Shown one piece after another: positions 27,549 through 37,037 of a stretch of DNA of 64,000 bases. How positions within the stretch are numbered: the stretch's first letter is position 1; each line of letters starts with the position of its first letter. The translations under genes and the position numbers were made by a program. A model generated the notes under the pieces. The model saw only the letters and a list, made by a program, of their open reading frames with translations, made no database searches and had not been told where the DNA came from. This stretch comes from an uncultured Succiniclasticum sp. (GTDB lineage Bacteria; Bacillota; Negativicutes; Acidaminococcales; Acidaminococcaceae), in the NCBI GenBank assembly GCA_902801365.1, contig CADCHY010000002.1:1-64000 (forward strand), in the 5' to 3' direction.

Positions 27549-29098
27549 AATGATTCCACCCGTTCCAGACGTACTTTAAATCCGTATACTTCTTCCATCA
27601 TCAACACTTTGGAAGCAAAGGTCCACTCTTCCAGGTCCAGGTCAGCCTTGCTGACCACTTCAATGGTCAGCTCCCGGTTGTGCAGGGTTACCTTGCATTG
27701 CTGTATCTTCTGCATATAACTCCGGTCCAGCGCGTCGGCCAGCCGGATGATGGCGGACAGCTTCGCCACCACGGGAACCAGTTCGCTTTTCAGTTCCGGC
27801 ACCCGTTTCTCATCCCGCTCCATTACATTGTGTGCATGGTAGTAGGACGCCATGGCGATGATCTGCTTGTCCTCTTCCGTAAAGCCCAGCAGGTCGGTGC
27901 CCATGATCAGCTGGTAGGAATACAGGGAATGGCTGCGCATGGAAACGTATTTCCCGATATCATGCAGGATGGCCGCCGCCCGCAGCAGCAACCGGCAATG
28001 ATCGTCCAGCCCGTACTTTTTCCCGATCCTGTCAAAAATAACCAGCGCCAGACGTTCCACCTGGGTCACATGCTTGTAATCATACTCATAATCTTCCCCT
28101 ACATGATGGACGAGGCTCATCTTCTCCTCCTCCAGCATGCGGGTGTAATTCTCATCCTTTTCCCGGATGATCCGCAGCAGGATCAGCCCGTCCAGGAAGG
28201 TATCGCTGGTAATGATGATTTCCTTTGCCGAGGGCGCCAGGTCCAGCAGTTTTTCATACAGCAGCACCATGGGCAGCGCCAGTTCCGCTTCTGTTTCTGT
28301 CAGCTGGTACGTCTTCCGCAGCTGGGGCAGGTTCAGCTTCAGGACCTTGTCAAAGAACTTTCGGAAATCTTCCGTGGTGACCCGCTGCACCCTGTTTTTA
28401 TTGCGGATGCCCATCACCTTTAAGAGCAGTTCCGTTTCCGTTCCGGAGAGCACCAGGTATTTTACCGCCTGTCCTTCCAGCGCCTTGCGCACCGGCCCCA
28501 TGGTGCTGGACAGGAACTGCATCAGGGCTTTGTTGAAATGTAAACTGCTGCGCTGGTAATTGTTAAAGCTTTCCTTGATCCGGATGATGCCGATATGGAA
28601 ATTTTCCTGGAATCTGATCTGTTCATCCTGCACCAGGGATACCCCCAGGCCGCCGGAGGAAATGTCAAGCAGCATCAGGCCTTTATCGCTGGAAATATGC
28701 TGGTCCCGCACGGTTTTGCGGATGGCCACGTACTTTGTATAAATTTCCATGGGCATTTCCGCCACGGTTACATCCAGCCCGGTCCGCAGTTTGATCTGGT
28801 CCAGCATAAACACTTTGTTGCCGGCTTCCCGCACCGCCGTAGTGGCCTGGGCCGTATACACTTCCGTGCCGTATCCCTTCATCAGTTCCTTGAATCCCTG
28901 CAGCACCTGGCAGATTTCCTCTACCATGGAGAAGGGAATGCTTTTGTTCTTAAAAGCCTCTTCCCCCAGACGGATCGGGTACTCGCACTGCTCTATGACT
29001 TTGATCCGGCTCAGGCTGCGGTACTCCACGATCCGCAGGCGCAGCATCTCAGAACCCAGGTGGATAGCCGCCAGCGTTGTATAAGTTTTGCGTTTCAT
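27545..29098 (-). CDS. Ppx/GppA-family protein with degenerate active site and HD domain
   Basis: 517 residues. It has the two-lobed actin-like Ppx/GppA fold followed by an HD-type domain (LLRAAAILHDIGKYVSMRSH). Compared with active exopolyphosphatases, the first phosphate loop reads AIHLGSEMLRL instead of DIGSNSxRL, so the conserved Asp is His13, and the second loop reads DISSGGLGV instead of DLGGGSTEL. The HD motif is intact. It is translationally coupled to ppk1 through an ATGA overlap and has an ACGGAGAAG ribosome site. A regulatory or scaffold role on polyphosphate metabolism, or an HD phosphohydrolase role, is an inference. Confidence 0.85.
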   Translation of the reverse strand: MKRKTYTTLAAIHLGSEMLRLRIVEYRSLSRIKVIEQCEYPIRLGEEAFKNKSIPFSMVEEICQVLQGFKELMKGYGTEVYTAQATTAVREAGNKVFMLDQIKLRTGLDVTVAEMPMEIYTKYVAIRKTVRDQHISSDKGLMLLDISSGGLGVSLVQDEQIRFQENFHIGIIRIKESFNNYQRSSLHFNKALMQFLSSTMGPVRKALEGQAVKYLVLSGTETELLLKVMGIRNKNRVQRVTTEDFRKFFDKVLKLNLPQLRKTYQLTETEAELALPMVLLYEKLLDLAPSAKEIIITSDTFLDGLILLRIIREKDENYTRMLEEEKMSLVHHVGEDYEYDYKHVTQVERLALVIFDRIGKKYGLDDHCRLLLRAAAILHDIGKYVSMRSHSLYSYQLIMGTDLLGFTEEDKQIIAMASYYHAHNVMERDEKRVPELKSELVPVVAKLSAIIRLADALDRSYMQKIQQCKVTLHNRELTIEVVSKADLDLEEWTFASKVLMMEEVYGFKVRLERVESL

Positions 29099-29225
29099 GA
29101 TCTTCTCCGTAACTTTCTATAATGTATTTAATGTTTATCTGCATATAGTTATCAATTAAGTTTTCGACATAACTCTGAAAAATCCTTGTACAAAGCCGTA
29201 TCTTTAAAATATATTTTATGAAATT

Positions 29226-29253
29226 TTGTCAATTTCACAGAATGCGGTATAAT
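29226..29253 (+). promoter_or_regulatory. Promoter of the intact ppx/gppA gene
   Basis: TTGTCA (29226-29231) and TATAAT (29248-29253) with a 16-base spacer; leader of about 120 bases. The divergent ppx-like/ppk1 promoter must lie in 29100-29200 but is less clear. Confidence 0.65.
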
Positions 29254-29379
29254 AGACAGGAAGAAGAAAGCTGTAAACATCCTGCAAAGAAAACGGATTA
29301 TCAATTGCAGGCAAAAAGTCCGGCCGGGAACTGTGACGAAATAAATTGTACAGTTCCTTAACCCTACGGGAGAAGCATT

Positions 29380-30915
29380 ATGCAGAGAATCGCAATCATT
29401 GACATCGGCTCCAACTCTGCCCGCCTCGTCATCAGCCACATTTACAAAAGCGGCTCCTACAACATGGTCTTCAATCAGAAGGAGATGCTGCGGCTGGCGC
29501 AAAAGACGGAAAGCGACGGGCTGCTTTCCAAAGAAGCGTTTGACAGCACGCTGCAGGTCATGCAGTCTTTTGCCTATATGTGCCGGCAGTATAAGACAGA
29601 CAAAATCATCGCCGTGGCCACCGCCGCGATCCGCAATGCCCAAAACGGCAGCCGGCTGGCAGCAGAAGTATTTGAAAAGACAGGGATCCGGCTGCACATC
29701 ATCTCCGGAAACATGGAAGCGCAGCTCAGTTATCTGGGCGTAATCAATACCCTGCCGATGAAAGACGGCATCGTTTTTGACCTTGGCGGCGGCTCCACAG
29801 AGCTGATCCTCTTCCGGAACCGCAAACTGGTCGAATCCGTTTCCATCCCGCTGGGCGCTGTAAATACAACGGATATCTTCCATATCCGCGACACCATGCT
29901 GCCTTCGGCATACAGCGATATCAACTTCTTTATCTCCACCCGGATGGAACAGTATCCCTGGCTGAAGGATGCCAATCTGCCTCTGATCGGCGTCGGCGGT
30001 ACGGCCCGTACCGTTGCCAAGATGATCCAGAGAAGCAGGAACTATCCTTCCAGCCGGGTCCATAATTACATCTTCAGCGCCCAGAGTTTCCGTGCGCTGT
30101 TCAAAAAGCTGCAGGGCACTACGCTGGAAGAACGCAAGAACATCCCCGGCCTTTCGGAAGAACGCGCCGACATTATTCTCGCCGGCGCTTCCATCATCAA
30201 CTGCCTGCTCACACAGACGAACAGCAAACGCATCGTTACCTCGGGCTGCGGCCTGCGCGAAGGCCTGTTTTATGATTACTATGCCAGGACGAATAACGTG
30301 CCCCTGATTGCGGACGATATTCTGGAAGAAAGCACCCAGAACGTATTACGCCTTTTCTCGGTAAACATCGAGCACAACCGGCATGTGGCCGCGCTGGCCT
30401 TGTCCATGTTCGACGGCTGGCACGGGCTGCACGGCCTGGGCAGGCAGTACCGGAAACTGCTGAAGACGGCCGCGCTGCTCCACGACATCGGTATCACCAT
30501 TAACTATTACAGTCATGCCCGCCACTCCGCTTACATGATCCTGAACGCAAAGATCTTCGGCCTGACCCATTCGGAGCAGATGCTTTGCGCCGTGGTTGCC
30601 GGCTGGCATAACGGCATTGCCAAACGGTATTTTAAAAATCACGCCTACCGGCCCCTGCTGACGGAAAAGGACTGGGGCACAGCAGGCAAACTGGCGCTGC
30701 TTCTCGCTTTGGCAGAAAGCCTGGATTACTCGGAGAGCAATACCGTAACCGCTATTATCCCCGGCCTCAACACTACGGCTGCCACGCTGGAGATTCATAC
30801 GGCGGAAAACGCCGCTATCGAAATGCAGCAAATACATGCATTGGAAGACTGGTTTGCAGAAACATTTTGTTTGCCGCTCCGGACAATTATAAAAAGCGAA
30901 ACGTTGGCAGATTAA
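29380..30915 (+). CDS. Exopolyphosphatase / pppGpp phosphohydrolase (Ppx/GppA family, intact site)
   Basis: 511 residues. Both phosphate-binding loops are canonical (IIDIGSNSARLVI with Asp8, and FDLGGGSTELILF near residue 128), together with the IISGNMEAQ segment that carries the family catalytic Glu. An HD-like domain follows (KLLKTAALLHDIGI). The enzyme removes terminal phosphates from polyphosphate and/or pppGpp; sequence does not tell which. GGGAG lies 8 bases before the ATG. It is divergent from the degenerate paralog and ppk1, sharing a 281-bp control region. Confidence 0.93.
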   Translation: MQRIAIIDIGSNSARLVISHIYKSGSYNMVFNQKEMLRLAQKTESDGLLSKEAFDSTLQVMQSFAYMCRQYKTDKIIAVATAAIRNAQNGSRLAAEVFEKTGIRLHIISGNMEAQLSYLGVINTLPMKDGIVFDLGGGSTELILFRNRKLVESVSIPLGAVNTTDIFHIRDTMLPSAYSDINFFISTRMEQYPWLKDANLPLIGVGGTARTVAKMIQRSRNYPSSRVHNYIFSAQSFRALFKKLQGTTLEERKNIPGLSEERADIILAGASIINCLLTQTNSKRIVTSGCGLREGLFYDYYARTNNVPLIADDILEESTQNVLRLFSVNIEHNRHVAALALSMFDGWHGLHGLGRQYRKLLKTAALLHDIGITINYYSHARHSAYMILNAKIFGLTHSEQMLCAVVAGWHNGIAKRYFKNHAYRPLLTEKDWGTAGKLALLLALAESLDYSESNTVTAIIPGLNTTAATLEIHTAENAAIEMQQIHALEDWFAETFCLPLRTIIKSETLAD

Positions 30916-30950
30916 AATAGTAACTGTTTAAAACAGTTATAAAAAACAAA

Positions 30951-31006
30951 ATCCCGGAGTTTTTCTTCTGTGTGATTACGGAAGAAAAATTTCCGGGATT
31001 TTTTTC
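30951..31006 (+). terminator. Bidirectional terminator between ppx/gppA and DUF4127 genes
   Basis: Long imperfect hairpin with ATCCCGGA/TCCGGGAT outer arms and TTTTTCTTC/GAAGAAAAA inner arms, followed by seven T; the minus strand also ends in TTTTGTTTTTT. Confidence 0.88.
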
Positions 31007-31076
31007 GTTTTCGTTTATCAGTAAAATTAAGGAATCTTTGACCAGATCAGTTTCCTCACGAAGGCGCTAAATGGAT

Positions 31077-32723
31077 TTACTGCTCCTTTTTTATGGGCTG
31101 CACTTCAAACATGCGGCTCCAGGGAAGTTTGAAATCGTAATCCTTCGCCACGTTCCCCATCACCGGTTCCGAAACTTTGGTGATGCTTTCTTTGATGGCG
31201 GCTTCCGCAATGCGCTTCTGTTCCGGAGTATAGCCGGAGTTAGGCATATAATTCGGCCAGATTACATTCTTATACACGTCCATGCGGGCGTTGGCCTGAT
31301 AGGCCCAGTCGTCCAGATAACGCACCGTCAGCAGGTCTTTCGCCGCGTTCCCTTCATAGTACGGGGATTCGATTCCCTGGGACAGGGCAAAACCAAGCGT
31401 ATTGCCGGAGGTATTCCAGCCGCCGTAGGCCGCAAGATCATATGCGATGCCCCGCCGGAACAGTTCTTTCACTAACGCGTTGTCCGCTCCGTTGCCATAA
31501 GCCGAGTCAGATACAATCACCTTTTTATCCTTTTCCAGATAAGTTTGCACTTTATCCGCAAAGGCCCTGGTATTCTTATCCGCAACGCCGCTGTTCTTTA
31601 CGTCGGAAGCTTCCAGGGTCTTTCCGTTATACGGTGTATTGACCAGCAAAATATAATCTGCCGTATCCGGATTTCTGGACGGAAATCCTCCGGCCGCAAA
31701 AATGTGCTGTTTCGCCGATTCCGCCACTGTATCGTCTTCGTAGGTGGGAACCGTGGCTCCGCCTTTTCCTGCCCCGAACTCCGTATACACCAGCGGCGTA
31801 TTGTAGGTCAGCCGGTTGGCTGCCTGTGTCAGCAGCACCAGACCCAACTGGTCGGCGCCGGAGAAGAAACGGATCTTTGTATTGGAAAAGTTGTTCACCA
31901 GGGAAGACATATAACGGGCTTCCTTGTGAGCCTGGGACAGGGGGCTGGTATCGTCGCGCCCCACCAGCAGATAGTTGAAGCTGTCACTTTCAATGCCGTG
32001 CAGCAGCAGTTCCGTCGTCCGGATGTTGTCCCGGCGACGGCCATAGAAATCTGCAATTACATTACGGGGGATCTCGTGATTCAGCGCCTGCAGTTCTTTG
32101 GTCTCCTTGCGGGAAAGACCCTGCAGTTCGTTTTTATCCAGCAGCACGCCCTGCCGGAACAGCTTGCCGCCCCATTCCTCATAATAAACCGGTTCTGCCG
32201 GCGCAGCGCTGGCTTTGGGGGTGCGCATGATGGTCACAAACACATAAATATCAGGAGAATGTTTTTTCTGCTTCAGGGAAAGCAGCCGTTCCGCCCTGGA
32301 TTGCAGCACGGAAGGCTCGATATGATGCGTACGGGAATCTACCAGGCCGCCGTAAATCAGTGCGTCGGCGCTGGCCACAACCGCCACCGCTTCCTTCGCA
32401 TTCTGTTCCAGCCATTCCAGCAGTTTGTCCGGCTGTCCGTCCCGCTCCAAAGAAGACAGCAGTTCATCCGGCGGAACCACTATGTTCCAGCCCGCGGCCT
32501 GCATGGTCGCAACCGTGTAATCTTTGCAGACAGGCCGGGTATCCATGGGAACGTAAACCATGGTCCCCCTGCTTTTGGATAAAACAGCCTGTGACGGCGC
32601 AGCTGCCGTCACAGGTTCCGTTTTCATTTCATTGTTTACGGTTTCAGCGTCGTTCGCTGCCAGGACCGAACTCCCGGCCAGCAGCAGACCGCCTGCTAAC
32701 AACCCAGTTACAAACTTTTTCAT
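31077..32723 (-). CDS. DUF4127 family exported protein
   Basis: 548 residues with a Sec signal peptide (MKKFVTGLLAGGLLLAGSSVLA, cleavage probably after ALA-like VLA near residue 22). Near residue 55 the DUF4127 hallmark VYVPMDTRPVCKDY appears, followed by IVVPPDELL and a later NLGVADKNTR-like region. Function is unknown; the signal peptide places it in the periplasm of a diderm cell. The ATG is 9 bases after the guaB stop, so it is co-transcribed with guaB, which has no obvious functional link. Confidence 0.8.
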   Translation of the reverse strand: MKKFVTGLLAGGLLLAGSSVLAANDAETVNNEMKTEPVTAAAPSQAVLSKSRGTMVYVPMDTRPVCKDYTVATMQAAGWNIVVPPDELLSSLERDGQPDKLLEWLEQNAKEAVAVVASADALIYGGLVDSRTHHIEPSVLQSRAERLLSLKQKKHSPDIYVFVTIMRTPKASAAPAEPVYYEEWGGKLFRQGVLLDKNELQGLSRKETKELQALNHEIPRNVIADFYGRRRDNIRTTELLLHGIESDSFNYLLVGRDDTSPLSQAHKEARYMSSLVNNFSNTKIRFFSGADQLGLVLLTQAANRLTYNTPLVYTEFGAGKGGATVPTYEDDTVAESAKQHIFAAGGFPSRNPDTADYILLVNTPYNGKTLEASDVKNSGVADKNTRAFADKVQTYLEKDKKVIVSDSAYGNGADNALVKELFRRGIAYDLAAYGGWNTSGNTLGFALSQGIESPYYEGNAAKDLLTVRYLDDWAYQANARMDVYKNVIWPNYMPNSGYTPEQKRIAEAAIKESITKVSEPVMGNVAKDYDFKLPWSRMFEVQPIKKEQ

Positions 32724-32732
32724 AGCCTCACA

Positions 32733-34232
32733 TCATTTTGCATACGTCGCCGCAGTGTTATCTTTCAGCAATACGTCATGCGCTCCGCCTTCCACAATGG
32801 ATGTTGCGGAAACCAGGGTCAGTTTCGCCTTGTCGCGCAGTTCGACCAGGTTCAGGGCGCCGCAGTTGCACATTGTGCTGCGGATCTTGGCCAGAGTCAG
32901 GTTCACGTTGTCCTTCAGGCTGCCTGCGTAAGGAACATAGGAATCCACGCCCTCTTCAAAGGAGAGTTTCTGGGAGCCGCCCATGTCATAGCGCTGCCAG
33001 TTCCGGGCGCGGTTGGAACCTTCGCCCCAGTATTCTTTCATGTAGCTGCCGTTTACGTTGACCTTGTTGGTGGGGCTTTCGTCGAAGCGGGCGAAATACC
33101 GGCCCAGCATCAGGAAGTCCGCGCCCATGGCCAGGGCCAGGGTCATGTGGTAATCGTAGTCACTGCAGACGGGAACATACACACCGGTCTCTTTGAAATA
33201 CTCATCACGGGCTTTGCAAACATCAATCAGGGCCGTAGCCTGTCCGCGGCCGATACCTTTGGTCTCGCGGGTAATGCAGATGGAGCCGCCGCCAATGCCG
33301 ACCTTGACAAAGTCGGCGCCGCAATCCGCCAGGAAACGGAAGCCTTCCGCGTCAACCACATTGCCGGCGCCTACTTTTACTTTATTGCCGTAATGATCGC
33401 GAATCCATTTCAGGGTAATCTTCTGCCATTCGGAGAAGCCTTCGGAGGAGTCGATACACAATACGTCTGCCCCTGCTTCCACCAGGGCCGGAACCCGTTC
33501 CGCGTAATCCCGGGTGTTGATGCCGGCGCCCACTACGTGGCGTTTCTTTTCGTCCAGCAGTTCCAGGGGATACTCTTTATGGGAGACATAGTCCTTGCGG
33601 AATACCATGTATAACAAACGTCCGTCATCGTCAATGATGGGCAGCGTGTTCAGCTTGTTGTCCCAGATGATGTCATTGGCCTGCTGCAGGGTGGTATCCT
33701 TTTTGCCTACGATCAATTTGCTGATGGGCGTCATGAAGTCCCGCACCTTCGTATCCAAATCCATGCGGCTGACACGGTAGTCGCGGCTGGTAACGATGCC
33801 TTCCATCTTTCCGTTTACCGTCCCGTCACTGGTTACGGCAACGGTGGAATGACCGGTCTTTTCCTTTAACGCCAGCACATCTTTCAGCGTGCTGTCCGGC
33901 GTAATGTTGGAATCGCTGACGACAAAGCCGGCGCGGTGGCTCTTCACGTTCCGCACCATCTGCGCTTCGTCCTCTATCGTCTGGGAGCCGTAAATGAAAG
34001 AGCATCCGCCTTCCCTGGACAGAGCCACAGCCAGTTTATCATTGGAAACAGACTGCATGATGGCGGAGACCATGGGAATATTTAAACTGATAGCCGGTTC
34101 TTCACCTTTTTTGAATTTCACCAGCGGCGTGACCAGCGTCACATTATCGGGAATACATTCGGAAGAAGAATACCCCGGTACTAACAGATACTCACTAAAG
34201 GTATGCGCAGGTTCATCGTAATAAAAAGCCAA
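32733..34232 (-). CDS. guaB: IMP dehydrogenase
   Basis: About 499 residues. The TIM barrel is interrupted by two CBS domains ([20 protein letters not shown]). The active-site loop reads [20 protein letters not shown], with the catalytic Cys in SICITRE, a variant of the usual GPGSICTTR. It oxidises IMP to XMP with NAD, the first step to GMP. The TTG at 34232 is the likely start: GGGAAGG lies 8 bases upstream and the resulting [16 protein letters not shown] start fits this Firmicute clade. A GTG three codons upstream is the alternative. Confidence 0.93.
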   Translation of the reverse strand: MAFYYDEPAHTFSEYLLVPGYSSSECIPDNVTLVTPLVKFKKGEEPAISLNIPMVSAIMQSVSNDKLAVALSREGGCSFIYGSQTIEDEAQMVRNVKSHRAGFVVSDSNITPDSTLKDVLALKEKTGHSTVAVTSDGTVNGKMEGIVTSRDYRVSRMDLDTKVRDFMTPISKLIVGKKDTTLQQANDIIWDNKLNTLPIIDDDGRLLYMVFRKDYVSHKEYPLELLDEKKRHVVGAGINTRDYAERVPALVEAGADVLCIDSSEGFSEWQKITLKWIRDHYGNKVKVGAGNVVDAEGFRFLADCGADFVKVGIGGGSICITRETKGIGRGQATALIDVCKARDEYFKETGVYVPVCSDYDYHMTLALAMGADFLMLGRYFARFDESPTNKVNVNGSYMKEYWGEGSNRARNWQRYDMGGSQKLSFEEGVDSYVPYAGSLKDNVNLTLAKIRSTMCNCGALNLVELRDKAKLTLVSATSIVEGGAHDVLLKDNTAATYAK

Positions 34233-34271
34233 TGGTAACACCTTCCCTTTCCTGAAAATATTTTAAAACGT

Positions 34272-34300
34272 ATCATAGCACAGAAAAGCAAAAAAAGCAA
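34272..34300 (-). promoter_or_regulatory. Promoter of guaB
   Basis: Minus-strand TTGCTT (34295-34300), 17-base spacer, and TATGAT (34272-34277) with an upstream TGC extension. Confidence 0.6.
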
Positions 34301-34355
34301 AAAAATTTTTATGAAAAATTTCATCGGATCAGCGTTTCCGTAATCCGTTTTTCAT
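34299..34355 (-). terminator. Terminator after purD
   Basis: Stem of ATGAAAAA-CGGAT with ATCCG-TTTTTCAT (34311-34355, small internal loop) followed on the minus strand by AAAAATTTTTTT, about 20 bases past the purD stop. Confidence 0.55.
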
Positions 34356-34374
34356 CTGTATTAAATCCTGTCTT

Positions 34375-35598
34375 TTAGCGGTTCAAAGCACGCCAGGCAA
34401 TGTCCTTCCGGTAATGCGCCTTGTCGAAGTGAATCTTTTCCACCGCAGCATATGCAAAGTTCTTGGCGCTCTTAATATCTTTGGCTGTCGCGGTTACGCC
34501 TAACACGCGGCCGCCGGCCGTCACAACATCGTTGCCCACAGCTTTGGTTCCCGCATGGAACACCACCACGTTTGCCGCAGCGCTGGCTTCTTTCAGGCCG
34601 GTGATAACTTTGCCGTTCTCATAGGCTGCCGGATACCCGCCGGAAGCCATGACTACACAGACGGTTGCCTGGTTCTTCCACTTCACCATAGACGCGTCCA
34701 GCGTACCTGTAGCACAGGCCAGCATGATTTCAACCAGATCGCTGTCCAACAGGGGCAGTACCACCTGGGTTTCCGGATCACCGAAACGGCAGTTGAACTC
34801 TACGACTCTCACGCTGTCACCCTTAATCATTAACCCGGCGTAAAGACAGCCGCAATAAGTTCTTCCTTCTTTGTTTAACGCTGCAATCACAGGCTTCAAA
34901 ATGGTTTCTTCCGCCTTGACACGCAGGGCTTCCTCCCCATCATTGACCCGTTTATGGTCCTGGGAAGCAACCATGGGCACCACGATTTTTCCATCGGTAA
35001 ATGCTAGCAGGGATGCTTCCTCTCCCTCCATGAATTCTTCCAGTACAACCCGGGCGCCGGCTTCGCCGAACTTATGGTCCGTCATCATCTCATCAATGGC
35101 CGCCATGGCCTCTTCTTTGGTCATGGCCACCACTACGCCCTTGCCGGCCGCAAGACCGTCCGCCTTTACCACGATGGGAGCACCCTGTTCTTCCACAAAA
35201 GCTTTGGCAGAATCGATGTCCGTGCACACTTTAAACGCCGCGGTGGGAATATGGTACTTCTGCATCAGGTTTTTGGAAAAGGCTTTGGATCCTTCCAGTT
35301 CCGCCGCATTCTTATTGGGCCCGAAAATCGGCAGGCCCCGGGAACGAAATACATCGCCGATACCTGCCACCAATGTAGCTTCCGGCCCCACCACCGTCAA
35401 ATCGATGCTGTGCTCTTCTGCATAATCCGCAACCTTGTTCAGATCATTCAGGTCCAGTGCAACACATTTACATTTGGGGAGTTCTGCAATCCCGGGGTTA
35501 CCCGGTACCACGCGGATACTCTCTACCTGGCTGCTCTGGGCCATTTTCCATGCCAGGGCATGTTCCCGTCCGCCTCCGCCAATTAACAAAATATTCAT
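34375..35598 (-). CDS. purD: Phosphoribosylamine-glycine ligase with missing substrate loop
   Basis: 407 residues, about 15-20 short of the family. The N-terminal GARS domain (LLIGGGGREHALAWKM), ATP-grasp core (PIVVKADGLAAGKGVVVA) and the signature RFGDPETQVVLP are intact. Between DHKRVND (residue 220) and ETILKP (230) the conserved segment that normally reads GPNTGGMGAYSP is absent; the reading frame continues without a break. PurD joins glycine to phosphoribosylamine with ATP. Whether this version is active is open. Last gene of the purE-M-N-H-D run. Confidence 0.9.
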   Translation of the reverse strand: MNILLIGGGGREHALAWKMAQSSQVESIRVVPGNPGIAELPKCKCVALDLNDLNKVADYAEEHSIDLTVVGPEATLVAGIGDVFRSRGLPIFGPNKNAAELEGSKAFSKNLMQKYHIPTAAFKVCTDIDSAKAFVEEQGAPIVVKADGLAAGKGVVVAMTKEEAMAAIDEMMTDHKFGEAGARVVLEEFMEGEEASLLAFTDGKIVVPMVASQDHKRVNDGEEALRVKAEETILKPVIAALNKEGRTYCGCLYAGLMIKGDSVRVVEFNCRFGDPETQVVLPLLDSDLVEIMLACATGTLDASMVKWKNQATVCVVMASGGYPAAYENGKVITGLKEASAAANVVVFHAGTKAVGNDVVTAGGRVLGVTATAKDIKSAKNFAYAAVEKIHFDKAHYRKDIAWRALNR

Positions 35599-35714
35599 GA
35601 ATCACGCCTCACAATTACTAATTTTGAGAGTGGATGCGCCGCAGTTACATTCCTGCAGCCGCGCCTTCCCGGCATTGCCGTTCTGTCGCGCACTCCCCTC
35701 AATTTTACTTTTTC

Positions 35715-36308
35715 TTATTTTTCCAGCTGTTTCTGCAGATAGCCGGTAATCATGGCATCATATTCGGAAGTATGTTTGAATGCTTCCATAGCCAGGGATT
35801 TTCTTGTTTTCAGGTCGATGTCGCCGTCTTTCTTCAGCATATCCATCAGCTTGCCGTAGCGCTCCGGATTGGTGATGATCACCACGTCGCGGAAATTCTT
35901 GGCCGAGGCCCGCACCATGGCCGGCCCGCCGATATCAATATTCTCAATGGCCTCCGCTTCCGTTACGCCCGGCTTTTCAATGGTCTGCTTGAACGGATAC
36001 AGGTTGACCACCACCAGATCGATGGGGGTAATGCCGTGCTCTTTCATCTGGGCCATGTGTTCCGGATTGCTGCGCACACCTAAAATCGCGCCGTGGATCT
36101 TCGGGTTCAGGGTCTTTACCCGGCCATCCATGATTTCCGGGAACCCGGTCACGTCGCTGACATAGGTTACGGGAATGCCCGCGTCCTTAATGGCTTTCAT
36201 GGTGCCGCCGGTAGAGATGATTTCTACCCCGTTCTCATGGAGGAACGCAGCCAGTTTGGTAATGTCCTTTTTGTCGGAAACGCTCAGTAACGCTCTCTTG
36301 ATTTTCAT
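35715..36308 (-). CDS. purH: IMP cyclohydrolase (N-terminal half of PurH only)
   Basis: 197 residues against about 510-530 for bifunctional PurH. Only the MGS-like IMP cyclohydrolase domain is present (RALLSVSDKKDITKLA, EIISTGGTMKAI, DGRVKTLNPKIHGAIL, NLYPFKQTI). The AICAR formyltransferase domain is missing, and the 116 bases before purD do not encode it. It closes formyl-AICAR to IMP; the formylation step must be supplied by a separate gene elsewhere. GAGGAG lies 5 bases before the ATG. Confidence 0.93.
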   Translation of the reverse strand: MKIKRALLSVSDKKDITKLAAFLHENGVEIISTGGTMKAIKDAGIPVTYVSDVTGFPEIMDGRVKTLNPKIHGAILGVRSNPEHMAQMKEHGITPIDLVVVNLYPFKQTIEKPGVTEAEAIENIDIGGPAMVRASAKNFRDVVIITNPERYGKLMDMLKKDGDIDLKTRKSLAMEAFKHTSEYDAMITGYLQKQLEK

Positions 36309-36428
36309 ACGTACTCCTCTCTGCCTTCTACCTTACTTATCCTTTTACGTTCTCAAATTCTCTCATAGCTGAATTCAAAACGAATCTGTAAATTTGCGTC
36401 GCAACAGTAACGCGAACTATCAAAACTT

Positions 36429-37037
36429 TTATCTTGCCACATAAACCTTCCGGCCCTTAATGGTCAGTTTGCCGTCTGCCCAAAGCTGGATCGCTTCCGG
36501 CAGGGCCTTATGCTCTTCCTTTAAAATCCGGGCCGCCAGGGTCTCTTCCGTATCATCGTCCAACACCGGCACAACCTTTTGTAAAATGATGGGGCCCGTG
36601 TCCGTGCCTTCATCTACAAAATGCACCGTGCAGCCTGCTACCTTAACACCGTAGTCCACCGCCTGGCCCTGGGCGTCCAGCCCCTTGAAGCTTGGCAGCA
36701 GCGCCGGATGGATGTTGATGATCTTATGTTCCCAGCGGCTGATGAAATGCCCGGTGAGGATACGCATGAACCCGGCCAGCACCACCACTTCCGCGCCGGC
36801 TTCCCGCAGCGCCGCGTCAATTCTGTCTTCAAACTCTGCTTTGTCCTTGCAGCCTTTCCGTTCCACTACCGCCGTGGGGATGCCGGCTTTGGCCGCCCGT
36901 TCCAGGGCAAAGGCTTCTTTGTGGTCGCTGACCACCACGGCAATCTCTATATTTAATTTGCCTTCCGCAATGTGGTCGATGATGGACTGGAGGTTGCTCC
37001 CCCGTCCGCTGACCACTACGCCGATTTTCTTACTCAC
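36429..37037 (-). CDS. purN: Phosphoribosylglycinamide formyltransferase (formyl-THF dependent)
   Basis: 202 residues. Family motifs are VVVSGRGSNLQSIID at the start, FMRILTGHFI near residue 85, the catalytic Asn-His in NIHPALLPSFKG near 106 and Asp in DEGTDTGPIILQ near 140. It formylates GAR with 10-formyl-tetrahydrofolate. GTG start at 37037 overlaps the end of purM by 8 bases, so translation is coupled. Confidence 0.96.
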   Translation of the reverse strand: MSKKIGVVVSGRGSNLQSIIDHIAEGKLNIEIAVVVSDHKEAFALERAAKAGIPTAVVERKGCKDKAEFEDRIDAALREAGAEVVVLAGFMRILTGHFISRWEHKIINIHPALLPSFKGLDAQGQAVDYGVKVAGCTVHFVDEGTDTGPIILQKVVPVLDDDTEETLAARILKEEHKALPEAIQLWADGKLTIKGRKVYVAR

